Source: Candidatus Geothermarchaeota archaeon
Lineage (GTDB): Archaea > Thermoproteota > Nitrososphaeria > Geothermarchaeales > JDFR-13
Direction of reading: 5' to 3'
DNA length: 10,523 nucleotides
Assembly: GCA_015522055.1 (NCBI GenBank)
Contig: WAMZ01000021.1
Span: forward strand, 1 to 10,523
The translations under genes were made by a program, and so were the position numbers. Positions 1 to 5,585 of this stretch are shown here, piece by piece. Below the pieces are notes generated by a model. The model was not told the DNA's origin, made no database searches, and saw nothing but the letters and a program-made list of their open reading frames with translations. Each line of letters begins with the position of its first letter. Positions within the stretch are counted from its first letter, which is position 1.

Positions 1-1335
1 GTCTTTATACTCCGGTTTGAGGATACGGATCCTAGGACTAAGAGGCCTGAGAAAGAGTATTATGATATGATTCTTGAGGATATTGAGTGGCTGGGTATAA
101 AGCCTGACAAGGTTTATTACCAGAGCCTTAGGATGGAGTTATATTATGATGTGGCTAGGAGGCTCATCGAGGGTGGCTATGCATATGTATGTAAATGTAG
201 TAGGAATAGATTCTCCGAATATGTATCGGCTGGGGCTGCATGCCCCCATAGGGATGTCTCTCCGGAGGATAATTTGGAGGAGTTTGATAGGATGCTGGGA
301 GGCTTCTATGGGGAGGGGGAGGCGGTTGTAAGGATAAAGACCGACCTCGGTCATCCCAATCCCTCTATTAGGGAGTGGGTCGCCCTTAGGATAATTGATA
401 CCCGTAAATATAGGCATCCCTTGGTTGGGGATAGGTATATCGTGTGGCCGCTCTACAACTTCTCTGTATCGGTGGATGACCATTATATGGGTATCACACA
501 TATATTTAGGGGTGAGGAGCATAGGGTTAATGAGGAGAAGCAGAGGTATATCTATAGATATATGGGTTGGGAGCCCCCCATAGCGATCCACCATGGCCGC
601 CTAGCCATCCCTGGGGGTATACTTAGTAAGAGTAAGATTTTGAGTGGGATTAGGCAGGGTATCTATAGCGGGGTTGACGACCTTAGGCTAGCCACGTTGA
701 GGGCTCTGAGGAGGAGGGGTATCGAGCCTGAGGCCCTTAAGAATATAATTATAAAGATTGGTTTGAAGAGCTCTACAGCTGTTATTGACTGGAGTTTGAT
801 TGCGGCTGAGAATAGGAAGATTATTGATAGGCTATCCAACAGGTATTACGGTGTTAGGGAGCCCTTCGCCGTCACTATATTTGGTATTGATATTGATAGG
901 GTTGAGATTAGGAGGCACCCCGATTACCCGGAGAAGGGTGTAAGAACTATTTCCCTGCCTAGGGGGAGGGATGGGGTTGAGCTCCTCTTAGATGTCGCTG
1001 ACGAGCCTCTACTTAGGGATAATGAGTATGTTAGGTTGATACATATAGGTAACTTCAGGGTCCTTAGGGAGGGGGCTAGGTATATCCTTGAATATGTTGA
1101 TAATGATGTTAAGAAGGCTATGAGGCATAGATACCCGTTCCTGCATTGGGTATCCTCGGCGGGGGTTGTTGAGGCTATATTTAAGTATCCGGATATCAGC
1201 TATACTGGCTATATTGAGGATGGGGTTTTGGGAGAGGGTGTGGGGAGCCATATCCAGCTTGAGCGCCTCGGATACTTCGTTATAGAGAGATTTAGGGACT
1301 CTAGGCTCGTGGAAGTTATATTCAGCCATGACTAG
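1..1335 (+). CDS. gltX: Glutamyl-tRNA synthetase, archaeal type (5' truncated by window)
   Basis: Class I synthetase that charges tRNA-Glu in the cytoplasm; in archaea Gln-tRNA is then usually made by GatDE amidation. The reading frame is open from base 1 and begins with LRFEDTDPRTKRP, a stretch typical of the catalytic domain just past the HIGH region, so the true start and the HIGH motif lie upstream. About 444 residues are visible; the family is usually 550-580, so roughly 120 are missing. Visible features: a zinc-binding-like segment in the insertion domain (VCKCS near residue 63, ACPHRD near 81), and a KMSKS-type loop, LSKSK, at visible residues 208-212 (bases 622-636). The C-terminal third fits the beta-barrel anticodon-binding domain of archaeal GluRS/GlnRS. 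It ends in TAG. A 112-base gap with a promoter-like element follows, so it is probably not co-transcribed with rpl7ae. Confidence 0.96.
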   Translation, partial: VFILRFEDTDPRTKRPEKEYYDMILEDIEWLGIKPDKVYYQSLRMELYYDVARRLIEGGYAYVCKCSRNRFSEYVSAGAACPHRDVSPEDNLEEFDRMLGGFYGEGEAVVRIKTDLGHPNPSIREWVALRIIDTRKYRHPLVGDRYIVWPLYNFSVSVDDHYMGITHIFRGEEHRVNEEKQRYIYRYMGWEPPIAIHHGRLAIPGGILSKSKILSGIRQGIYSGVDDLRLATLRALRRRGIEPEALKNIIIKIGLKSSTAVIDWSLIAAENRKIIDRLSNRYYGVREPFAVTIFGIDIDRVEIRRHPDYPEKGVRTISLPRGRDGVELLLDVADEPLLRDNEYVRLIHIGNFRVLREGARYILEYVDNDVKKAMRHRYPFLHWVSSAGVVEAIFKYPDISYTGYIEDGVLGEGVGSHIQLERLGYFVIERFRDSRLVEVIFSHD

Positions 1336-1392
1336 TATGTCTATCACAGCATATTTTCTGTAGTGGGATTATCGGTATATGAAATATATTGA

Positions 1393-1401
1393 TTTATAAA
1401 G
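1393..1401 (+). promoter_or_regulatory. Candidate TATA box for the rpl7ae-ndk genes
   Basis: TTTATAAAG lies in the AT-rich gap between gltX and rpl7ae and matches the crenarchaeal TATA consensus. Purine- and A-rich sequence upstream could serve as the BRE. Starting about 26 bases downstream would give a short leader of about 20-25 bases that still holds the GGGTGA ribosome-binding site. A second TATA-like string, GTATAAAT (1413-1420), sits too close to the start codon to leave that site in the leader. Confidence 0.5.
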
Positions 1402-1435
1402 ATGTAGGATGTGTATAAATATGTAAAAGTGTTTT

Positions 1436-1441
1436 GGGTGA
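1436..1441 (+). promoter_or_regulatory. Ribosome-binding site of rpl7ae
   Basis: GGGTGA, 6 bases before the ATG at 1448. It is complementary to the usual archaeal 16S 3' end and shows the motif and spacing that recur at most starts in this window. Confidence 0.7.
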
Positions 1442-1447
1442 CCGTGT

Positions 1448-1828
1448 ATGAGTGCTGGTATGACCCCATTCGAGACATTTGAGTTGCCTAAGGAGTATCT
1501 TGACGCCGCTTATAAGGCTCTGAAGTATGCATTGGAGGTTAGGGGTTTGAAGAGGGGGACGAATGAGACTACCAAGGCTGTTGAGAGGGGCCTGGCCAAA
1601 CTAGTATATATAGCTATGGATGTAAATCCACCTGAGATTGTGGCCCATTTACCTCTCCTATGTAGGGAGAGGAAGATTCCATATATATTTGTCCCTAGTA
1701 AGGAGGAGCTTGGTAGGCAGGCTGGCCTGGAGGTCGCTGCGGCCAGCGTAGCCATAGTAGACCCGGGCGACGGTGATCAGTTGGTTAAGGAGATTGTAGA
1801 GTATCTTAAGAAGGAGGGCCTATTCTAA
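1448..1828 (+). CDS. rpl7ae: Ribosomal protein L7Ae
   Basis: 126-residue archaeal L7Ae, a kink-turn RNA-binding protein. It is part of the large ribosomal subunit and is also the core protein of box C/D and H/ACA guide RNPs and of archaeal RNase P (family knowledge). The sequence shows the diagnostic RNA-binding segment RGTNETTKAVERG (about residues 37-49), then AMDVNPPEIVAHLPLLC and the C-terminal hydrophobic loop LEVAAASVAIVDPGD. Length is normal. The ATG is preceded at 6 bases by GGGTGA. It is the first gene of a likely operon with rps28e, rpl24e and ndk, an order common in archaea. Confidence 0.97.
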   Translation: MSAGMTPFETFELPKEYLDAAYKALKYALEVRGLKRGTNETTKAVERGLAKLVYIAMDVNPPEIVAHLPLLCRERKIPYIFVPSKEELGRQAGLEVAAASVAIVDPGDGDQLVKEIVEYLKKEGLF

Positions 1829-1852
1829 ACATTACATAAATTATCGTTTTAG

Positions 1853-1859
1853 GGGGTGA
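1853..1859 (+). promoter_or_regulatory. Ribosome-binding site deciding the rps28e start
   Basis: GGGGTGA, 5 bases before the GTG at 1865. An in-frame GTG at 1856 lies inside this site and is therefore unlikely to be the start. Confidence 0.75.
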
Positions 1860-1864
1860 CTGCG

Positions 1865-2080
1865 GTGACTTATGAATATAGGGATGATATAACCCCGGCT
1901 GAGGTTATCCAGATAGTTGGTAGGACTGGTATGACTGGGGAGGTTACCCAGGTTAGGGTCAGGGTCTTGGCTGGTAAGGATAAGGGTAGGGTTATAACTA
2001 GGAATGTACTTGGGCCTGTGAAGGTCGGGGATATACTTATGCTTAGGGAGACTGAGAGGGAGGCCCGCCGCCTAAAGTAG
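1865..2080 (+). CDS. rps28e: Ribosomal protein S28e
   Basis: 71-residue small-subunit protein of archaea and eukaryotes. It forms an OB-like beta barrel near the mRNA exit region of the 30S subunit (family knowledge). Visible: the N-terminal AEVIQIVGRTGMTGEVTQV, the central KGRVITRNVLGPVKVGD, and the family C-terminal signature as ETEREARRL. I chose GTG 1865 rather than the in-frame GTG 1856 because the latter overlaps the ribosome-binding site; the protein then begins MTYEYRDD. It lies 36 bases after rpl7ae and 16 bases before rpl24e, consistent with one transcript. Confidence 0.95.
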   Translation: MTYEYRDDITPAEVIQIVGRTGMTGEVTQVRVRVLAGKDKGRVITRNVLGPVKVGDILMLRETEREARRLK

Positions 2081-2084
2081 TGAT

Positions 2085-2090
2085 GAGGTG
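2085..2090 (+). promoter_or_regulatory. Ribosome-binding site deciding the rpl24e start
   Basis: GAGGTG, 6 bases before the ATG at 2097. The in-frame GTG at 2088 is part of this site. Confidence 0.7.
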
Positions 2091-2096
2091 TACTTG

Positions 2097-2288
2097 ATGC
2101 CCCAGCCACATGAGTGTAGCTTCTGTGGCCACGAGATACCTCCAGGGACTGGCGTAATGTATGTTAAGAATGATGGGACTATATACTGGTTCTGTAGCAG
2201 GAAGTGTAGGGTTAGCTTTCTTGAGTTCAAGAGGGATCCACGTAAGTTTAAGTGGACGAAGAAGTATGTGAAGGGTGGTATTAAGTAG
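2097..2288 (+). CDS. rpl24e: Ribosomal protein L24e (zinc-ribbon)
   Basis: 63-residue large-subunit protein. Two cysteine pairs make a zinc site: CSFC near residues 6-9 and CSRKC near 33-37. The surrounding GHEIPPGTGVMYVKNDG and FKRDPRKFKWTKK are typical of archaeal L24e, as is the small, basic C-terminus. Start ATG 2097 is chosen by its spacing from GAGGTG; the upstream in-frame GTG 2088 would add MYL and would overlap that site. The gene lies between rps28e and ndk, a very common archaeal arrangement. Confidence 0.96.
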   Translation: MPQPHECSFCGHEIPPGTGVMYVKNDGTIYWFCSRKCRVSFLEFKRDPRKFKWTKKYVKGGIK

Positions 2289-2305
2289 GGATCGGGTGAT
2301 GTTTC

Positions 2306-2737
2306 TTGGATGAATATACGCTGGTCTTCCTCAAACCCTCGGCGATTGAGAGGGGGTTGGTGGGTGAGATTATATCTAGGTTTGAGAGGAAGGGCCTGGA
2401 GATTGTGGCCCTAAAGTCTCTCTATATGACTAGGGAGATGGCTGAGGAATTCTACTCTGTACATAGGGGTAAGCATTTCTTTAGTGACTTGATAAACACG
2501 GTCGGTGAGAAGAAGATAGTTGCATTTATATTGAGGGGTAGGTCGGCTATATCTGTGGTTAGGGCTTTGGTTGGGGCGACGGACCCGGTGAAGGCTTCCC
2601 CTGGAACTATACGTGGCGACTATGGTCTAGATATAACTGACAACCTTATCCACGCATCAGATAGCCCCGAGAGCTTCGTCCGTGAGGCGAAGATATTGTT
2701 CCCTGAGTTTGAGCTACCTTCTGAATATAGTGATTAA
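2306..2737 (+). CDS. ndk: Nucleoside-diphosphate kinase
   Basis: 143-residue NDP kinase. It transfers the gamma phosphate from ATP to NDPs through a phosphohistidine and so supplies GTP for the translation GTPases nearby. Visible: the N-terminal FLKPSAIERG with the conserved Lys10, the EFYSVHRGKHFF segment, GATDPVKASPGTIRGDYG, and the active-site motif NLIHASDS with His116. Length is normal. The start is TTG 2306, supported by GGGTGAT (2294-2300) at 5-base spacing. It is the last gene of the rpl7ae run; an AT-rich gap of 128 bases follows. Confidence 0.97.
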   Translation: MDEYTLVFLKPSAIERGLVGEIISRFERKGLEIVALKSLYMTREMAEEFYSVHRGKHFFSDLINTVGEKKIVAFILRGRSAISVVRALVGATDPVKASPGTIRGDYGLDITDNLIHASDSPESFVREAKILFPEFELPSEYSD

Positions 2738-2756
2738 TAGAGTCTAGGCGAGGCTC

Positions 2757-2772
2757 AATTATTGAAATAATT
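2757..2772 (+). repeat. Perfect AT-rich inverted repeat upstream of infB
   Basis: AATTATT-GA-AATAATT: 7-base arms with a 2-base centre. The right arm runs into the TATA-like element of infB. It could be an operator overlapping the promoter, a weak terminator for ndk with the following T run, or chance in AT-rich DNA. Confidence 0.45.
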
Positions 2773-2780
2773 TTATAATT
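2771..2780 (+). promoter_or_regulatory. Candidate TATA box for infB
   Basis: TTTTATAATT preceded by GAAATAA as a possible BRE. The predicted start near 2800 would give a leader of about 65 bases. A second TATA-like string, CTTTATATC (2824-2832), could instead start transcription close to the ribosome-binding site. I cannot tell which is used. Confidence 0.4.
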
Positions 2781-2852
2781 AATATAATTTGGATATTATT
2801 CAGGGCTTTCTATCTTCATTTTGCTTTATATCCTTATGCCGAATTATTATTG

Positions 2853-2858
2853 GGGGTG
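2853..2858 (+). promoter_or_regulatory. Ribosome-binding site deciding the infB start
   Basis: GGGGTG, 7 bases before the ATG at 2866. The frame is open further upstream to a TTG at 2821, but the 15 extra residues are not family-like and would span this site. Confidence 0.65.
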
Positions 2859-2865
2859 GATGTGT

Positions 2866-5157
2866 ATGGCTGAGTATCTGAGGCAGCCGATCATAACTGT
2901 TCTCGGGCATGTAGATAGTGGTAAATGTGTATCTGGTGATTCTGAGGTATATGTAGAGGGGCGGTATATGAGGGCCGATGAGCTCTATCATATACTTAGG
3001 GAGTCTTGTGAGACATTTAGAACAAAGTCTTTTAGATTCTCCCCCTCCCTGGGGTTTACTGACTCGGTGGTTGTCGGTGGGGTTAGGGAGTACTCGGATA
3101 AGCTCGTGGGTGTTAGGCTGGCTTCCGGCTATGAGGTTAAGACTACACCGGGCCATAAATTCTTGGTTTATAGAGGGGGTGGGGTCTTTGAATATATACC
3201 TGCCTATAGAATCTCCATTGGCGACTCCGTTGTCGGGGTGGGTGGTGAAGAGTTCCCTGTCCCCGTAAGTGACGGGGAGGCTATATCATTAATTGGCTCC
3301 GATAACTATGGCCTTTCATGCCATAGGGTGGTTGGTATCAAGTGGTATAGGGGAGGATTCCATGTATATGATTTCTCGGTGGAGTATAACCATAACTTTA
3401 TTGTAGGTGATGTCGTTGTACACAATACTTCCTTATTGGATAAGATTAGGGGAACGGCTGTCCAGCTTAGGGAGGCTGGTGGTATTACTCAGCATATTGG
3501 GGCCAGTCTATTTCCGAGGGATACGCTGTATGCGATGGCTGGTGACTTGCTGAAGAGGTTTAACTTTGAGATTAAGGTCCCGGGTCTACTGGTTATTGAT
3601 ACCCCGGGCCACGAGGTCTTCACGAATCTTAGGAGGAGAGGTGGCTCGGCATCCGATATAGCCATACTTGTGGTTGATGTTAGGCGTGGCTTCGAGCCCC
3701 AGACCCATGAGAGTATCCAGATATTGATGGATCGCCGGGTTCCATTCCTAGTCGCGGCTAATAAGATAGACCTTCTCCATGGGTGGAGGCCGCAGAACAC
3801 CTTCTCCTTCCTAGAGTCAATTAGGAGGCAGAGTGAAGAGGTTAGGTATCAGCTTGAGGAGAAGCTGTCATATATAGTCTCGGCCCTAAATACATATGGA
3901 TTCGATGCGGATAGGTTTGATAGGGTTAGGAATTTTAGGAAGACGGTTGCTATCGTGCCTGTGAGCGCCAAGACTGGTGAAGGTATCCAGGAATTGATCA
4001 CTATATTGATTGGCCTCGTCCAGAGATTCATGTTGGATAGGCTTAAGATAGATCCAGAGGCCCCTGGATATGCTGTTGTATTAGAGGTTTCTGAGGAGCC
4101 GGGTTTGGGTAAAGTCCTTAAATGTATCCATGTAGATGGCGTTATCCGGGTCGGGGACACAGTTGTGGGTGTTGGTAGCGAGGGTCTACTTAAGGGGCAT
4201 GTTAGGGCTATTCTTATGCCTGCGCCGCTGGATGAGATTAGGGATCCTAGGAGGAAGTTTAGGTCTATCGAGGAGAGTATCCCGGCTGCTGGTATAATTA
4301 TTAATGCACCTGGCCTCGAGGAAGTATATGCTGGGTCTACATTATATAGTTTGTCTAGGGAGGAGGATATAGAGGAGTATGGTAGGAGGCTGTTGCAGGA
4401 GGTTGAGGCGATTAAGGTCGATACGGATGATGTTGGTGTGGTTGTGAAGGCAGATACTTTGGGGTCTTTGGAGGCTATGATAAATTATATGCGTAGGAGG
4501 GGTATCCCGATTAGGAAGGCCGATATCGGCGTGGTCTCTAAGAGGGATGTGACTGAGGCGGATGTCGTTAGGGAGAGGGATGAGGATAGGGGGGCTATAT
4601 TGGCGTTTAACGTGGATATCACGCCAGATGCCAGGGAGTTGGCCGAGAGTAAGCGTATCCCGATATTTATGGGGAATATTTTGTATAGGGTTGTCGATGA
4701 TTATTTGGCTTGGGTGGCTGAGTCGGCTGAGAGGAGGAGGCGTAGGGAGTTTGAGGCCCTAATCAAGCCTGGGAAGTTCCAGGTGCTTGAGGGATATATA
4801 TTTAGGAGGAGTAAGCCGGCTATTTTCGGGATTAGGGTCTTAGGCGGCGTGGTGAGGCAGAAGTATCCAGTTATTAATTCTAGGAATGGTAAGAAGGTTG
4901 GCGTCATCCATCAAATTCAGGATAGGGGTAAGAATATCGATTCTGCTACAAAGGATATGGAGGTGGCTATATCTATTAGGGAGGCGGTTGTCGGTAGGGA
5001 TATAGATGAGAATGATATTCTATATATCGATGTACCTGAGGAGCATGCGAGGCGTCTATTGAGGGACTTTAGCGATATGTTGAAGGGGGATGAGCTTGAG
5101 GTATTGAGGGAGTATATTGAGTTTAGGAGGAGGTTTAATCCTGCTTGGGCAAGGTAA
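2866..5157 (+). CDS. infB: Translation initiation factor aIF5B (IF2-like) with in-frame intein
   Basis: GTPase that promotes subunit joining and initiator tRNA placement, homologous to bacterial IF2 and eukaryotic eIF5B. The encoded precursor is 763 residues. Residues 21-187 are an intein, and removing it leaves 596 residues, the usual archaeal size. G motifs of the host protein: G1 GHVDSGK(T) at 14-21, split by the intein; G2 GGITQHIGAS; G3 DTPGHE; G4 NKID; G5 SAKTGEG. Domain II, the domain III/IV regions and the basic C-terminus follow (NIDSATKDMEVAIS, EYIEFRRRF). Start ATG 2866 gives MAEYLRQPIITVLG, matching the family N-terminus, with GGGGTG 7 bases upstream. The gene stands apart from its neighbours with promoter-like gaps on both sides. 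G1 has Ser where the His of GHVDHGK is common. Confidence 0.97.
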   Translation: MAEYLRQPIITVLGHVDSGKCVSGDSEVYVEGRYMRADELYHILRESCETFRTKSFRFSPSLGFTDSVVVGGVREYSDKLVGVRLASGYEVKTTPGHKFLVYRGGGVFEYIPAYRISIGDSVVGVGGEEFPVPVSDGEAISLIGSDNYGLSCHRVVGIKWYRGGFHVYDFSVEYNHNFIVGDVVVHNTSLLDKIRGTAVQLREAGGITQHIGASLFPRDTLYAMAGDLLKRFNFEIKVPGLLVIDTPGHEVFTNLRRRGGSASDIAILVVDVRRGFEPQTHESIQILMDRRVPFLVAANKIDLLHGWRPQNTFSFLESIRRQSEEVRYQLEEKLSYIVSALNTYGFDADRFDRVRNFRKTVAIVPVSAKTGEGIQELITILIGLVQRFMLDRLKIDPEAPGYAVVLEVSEEPGLGKVLKCIHVDGVIRVGDTVVGVGSEGLLKGHVRAILMPAPLDEIRDPRRKFRSIEESIPAAGIIINAPGLEEVYAGSTLYSLSREEDIEEYGRRLLQEVEAIKVDTDDVGVVVKADTLGSLEAMINYMRRRGIPIRKADIGVVSKRDVTEADVVRERDEDRGAILAFNVDITPDARELAESKRIPIFMGNILYRVVDDYLAWVAESAERRRRREFEALIKPGKFQVLEGYIFRRSKPAIFGIRVLGGVVRQKYPVINSRNGKKVGVIHQIQDRGKNIDSATKDMEVAISIREAVVGRDIDENDILYIDVPEEHARRLLRDFSDMLKGDELEVLREYIEFRRRFNPAWAR
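2926..3426 (+). other. Mini-intein in the aIF5B P-loop (167 aa)
   Basis: Self-splicing protein insert between Lys20 and the following Thr of the G1 motif. Splicing blocks visible, in intein numbering: block A Cys1 (CVSGDSEVYV); block B TPGH at 74-77; block F VYDFSVEYNHNF at 147-158 with Asp149 and His156; block G VVVHN with His166-Asn167. The +1 residue is Thr, an accepted nucleophile. There are only about 65 residues between blocks B and F and no LAGLIDADG motif, so no homing endonuclease is present. All expected catalytic residues are there, so splicing is likely active. Besides Cys1 it has Cys28 and Cys132. Four of its 11 arginine codons are AGA, against 2 of 63 in the host protein. Confidence 0.95.
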
Positions 5158-5173
5158 TATCCATATTGTATAA

Positions 5174-5183
5174 TATTTAAATA
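5174..5183 (+). promoter_or_regulatory. Candidate TATA box for rps6e and downstream genes
   Basis: TATTTAAATA in the 71-base AT-rich gap after infB. A start about 26 bases downstream, near 5204, would leave a leader of about 25 bases holding the GGGGTG ribosome-binding site. Confidence 0.5.
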
Positions 5184-5216
5184 ATTTGGTTAATTTATTG
5201 ACTATACGTTTAGGCA

Positions 5217-5222
5217 GGGGTG
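5217..5222 (+). promoter_or_regulatory. Ribosome-binding site deciding the rps6e start
   Basis: GGGGTG, 6 bases before the GTG at 5229. The in-frame GTG at 5220 is inside this site. Confidence 0.7.
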
Positions 5223-5228
5223 TCTAGG

Positions 5229-5585
5229 GTGGTCAAGTTTAAACTGAACATCAGTTTCCCTAAGGATGGTAAGGCTGTTAGTGTGGAGATTGATGAGCCG
5301 TTTAGCCGTGTATTGATAGGGAAGAAGATTGGTGATGTTATAGACGGTAAGGCTTTGAACCTAGAGTATGGGAAGTTGAAGATCACTGGCGGCAGTGACA
5401 AGAGTGGCTTCCCAATGAGGCCGGATATACCGGGTGGCAGGAAGGTATACATACTTGCTGGTAAGGGTATTGGACTCAGGACAATTAAGGGTAAGACTAA
5501 GAAGGGTTATAGGAAGAGGATCCTGGTTAGGGGTAATACTATAACCAGTGATATCTATCAAGTTAATATGGTGGTTGTGGAGTGA
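5229..5585 (+). CDS. rps6e: Ribosomal protein S6e
   Basis: 118-residue small-subunit protein shared by archaea and eukaryotes. The diagnostic GGSDKSGFPMRPD is present near residues 55-67, followed by the basic GIGLRTIKGKTKKGYRKR. Archaeal S6e lacks the phosphorylated C-terminal tail of the eukaryotic protein, and this length agrees. The GTG at 5229 gives MVKFKLNISFP, the common family N-terminus. The stop codon overlaps the eif2g start by 4 bases (GTGA), so the two are probably translationally coupled. This is an ancient archaeal gene pair. Confidence 0.96.
   Translation: MVKFKLNISFPKDGKAVSVEIDEPFSRVLIGKKIGDVIDGKALNLEYGKLKITGGSDKSGFPMRPDIPGGRKVYILAGKGIGLRTIKGKTKKGYRKRILVRGNTITSDIYQVNMVVVE

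Noticed and set aside
139..594. 151-residue - strand open frame inside gltX.
   Set aside because: A shadow of the synthetase frame with no family features.
1336..1447. Kink-turn in the rpl7ae leader for autoregulation by L7Ae, as reported in other archaea.
   Set aside because: TGA strings are present, but I could not pair them into a convincing stem with tandem G-A pairs.
2080..2086. GTGATGA matching a box C motif between rps28e and rpl24e, as for a C/D guide RNA.
   Set aside because: No box D (CTGA) or C'/D' boxes at suitable spacing downstream; the bases are explained by the stop codon and the ribosome-binding site.
2926..3426. Homing endonuclease (LAGLIDADG or HNH) within the inteins.
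   Set aside because: Fewer than about 70 residues lie between blocks B and F in either insert, and no such motif is visible, so both are mini-inteins.
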